From Clostridia bacterium (GTDB taxonomy: Bacteria; Bacillota_A; Clostridia; UMGS1810), in contig JAFSBJ010000066.1 in assembly GCA_017437345.1 (NCBI GenBank), positions 1 through 5,437 of the forward strand: a stretch of 5,437 bases of DNA. The letters are read 5' to 3'. A program made the translations under genes and the position numbers. The notes beneath the pieces are model-generated. The model saw only the letters and a program-made list of their open reading frames with translations. It ran no database searches and was not told the DNA's origin. This document shows positions 4,733 to 5,437 of the stretch, piece after piece (position 1 is the stretch's first letter; each line of letters begins with the position of its first letter).

Positions 4733-5437
4733 TTAATCATTATTTGATGTCATGTTTGCTGCTTTATAACCAAGCCAGTACAGGTCAATATCTTCTTCAA
4801 AAAGTTTCATCCAAAGAGGCATGTCTGTAATGATACCTCTGTGATTTAATTCCCATACAATATCATTAACGCTTTCTAAAGGTTTAGCTCTTAAAAAGGT
4901 ATTTTGGGTCATATTGCACACTTTTCGTGCAAGCCAATATGAATTTGTATCTGCAGAACATTTGATGCTCCAAAGGGAAGAATTTGTCATTATTCCCCTG
5001 ACATTTAATTCCTTAACAATCTCTGCAACTTCTGTAGTTTCACCTTTTATTATTTTTTCAAAAAGAAAGTTTCTTCCGGGGCAGGCTGTTGCATTAAAGT
5101 CCTTATGCTTTTTAAATATAATATCAGGATAAATACCTTTCACATATTTTATTAACCATTGGCCGGCTTTAATCTGAGCTACAGTCATCTTGTCAACCTC
5201 AAAATTACCTTCAAAGCAAATTCCAAGACACCGCGAATTATTATCTTCTACATGAGCTCCAATCATATCTATAGGTCTGCCACGATATATGGAACCGTCA
5301 ATTCCTACATAAAAGTGATAGCCAATTCCGGCCCATCCATTTGAATTGATATGTATTCGGTGTATATCATCTGGAGAACACTTTTTAGAAGCACTGTGAT
5401 GCAACACTCCATAAATTGTTTTAGGTCTTTTAGAAAG
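4733..5437 (-). CDS. Type-2 N-acetylmuramoyl-L-alanine amidase, N-terminus cut by window edge
   Basis: The reading frame stays open to the last base, with LSKRPKTIYGV preceding LHHSAS, so the true start lies outside the window. The GTG at 5405-5407 is not the start, because it sits inside the first conserved beta-strand. Counting from that codon as residue 1, the Amidase_2 (PGRP/T7-lysozyme-like) zinc ligands are a His of HH 3-4, H101 (KHKDF) and C109 (TACPG). GYHFYVGIDGSIYRGRP (29-45) and the AHVEDNN/GICFEGNF segments (51-69) are typical of the family. It should cleave the bond between N-acetylmuramic acid and L-alanine in peptidoglycan. After residue 122 come two 46-residue repeats, probably a wall-binding or substrate-recognition tail. 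Related clostridial amidases occur both as phage endolysins and as chromosomal autolysins. Whether there is a signal peptide cannot be seen here. The enzyme family is certain; its biological role is not. Confidence 0.93.
   Translation of the reverse strand, partial: LSKRPKTIYGVLHHSASKKCSPDDIHRIHINSNGWAGIGYHFYVGIDGSIYRGRPIDMIGAHVEDNNSRCLGICFEGNFEVDKMTVAQIKAGQWLIKYVKGIYPDIIFKKHKDFNATACPGRNFLFEKIIKGETTEVAEIVKELNVRGIMTNSSLWSIKCSADTNSYWLARKVCNMTQNTFLRAKPLESVNDIVWELNHRGIITDMPLWMKLFEEDIDLYWLGYKAANMTSNND
4739..5035 (-). repeat. Two tandem 46-residue repeats in the amidase C-terminus
   Basis: Copy 1 is encoded at 4898-5035 and copy 2 at 4739-4876, with an exact period of 53 codons and no gap in the alignment. 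By my hand count 21 of 46 positions are identical. Conserved elements are IV-x-ELN-x-RGI-x-T, LW, then D-x3-YWL-x2-K-x2-NMT. The aromatic LW/YWL positions suggest a small helical binding module. I have seen similar RGI...LW...YWL tails in clostridial and phage amidases but know no established function for them. Confidence 0.88.

Noticed and set aside
5405..5407. GTG as start of the amidase.
   Set aside because: The frame stays open to the window edge and encodes the conserved strand leading into HHSAS, so the gene is cut by the window rather than starting here.

Overview
The window reads as chromosomal DNA of a low-GC, anaerobic, Gram-positive bacterium of the Clostridia. The evidence is AT-rich intergenic DNA, strong GAGGTG-type ribosome binding sites, TTG start codons, a clostridial 'reverse' rubrerythrin, a PerR-type regulator, an S-layer-homology (SLH) protein and a clostridial-type amidase. 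I see no RNA gene, insertion sequence, integrase or CRISPR array. The species cannot be named from this stretch.

Left part (1-1253): a two-gene oxidative-stress operon on the minus strand, perR then rbr, separated by 31 bases. Its promoter (TTGACA, 17 bp, extended -10) is followed by two nearly identical Fur-superfamily palindromes that cover the expected transcription start and early leader. PerR therefore very probably represses itself and the peroxide-reducing rubrerythrin, and releases both when peroxide damages its metal site.

Middle part (1254-2326): a divergent plus-strand gene with its own extended -10 promoter. It encodes a cysteine-rich protein of the FliB (flagellin lysine-N-methylase) type, with no flagellar gene next to it. 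A perfect 16-bp hairpin between convergent genes ends it and the next gene.

Right part (2327-5437): three cell-envelope genes. A secreted SLH protein (minus strand, TTG start) is divergent from an M14-family peptidase of the gamma-D-glutamyl-diaminopimelate type (plus strand, TTG start). The latter converges, across a second bidirectional terminator, on a type-2 N-acetylmuramoyl-L-alanine amidase (minus strand) that runs off the right edge of the window. The peptidase and the amidase both have peptidoglycan-like substrates, and the SLH protein should bind the wall, but the three are separately transcribed.

There is no obvious new multi-gene system here. The items most worth a second look are the double PerR operator with a sequence intermediate between known PerR and Zur boxes, a gapless 53-residue tandem repeat in the amidase C-terminus, an unassigned and possibly duplicated C-terminal half of the SLH protein, and the orphan FliB-like enzyme.
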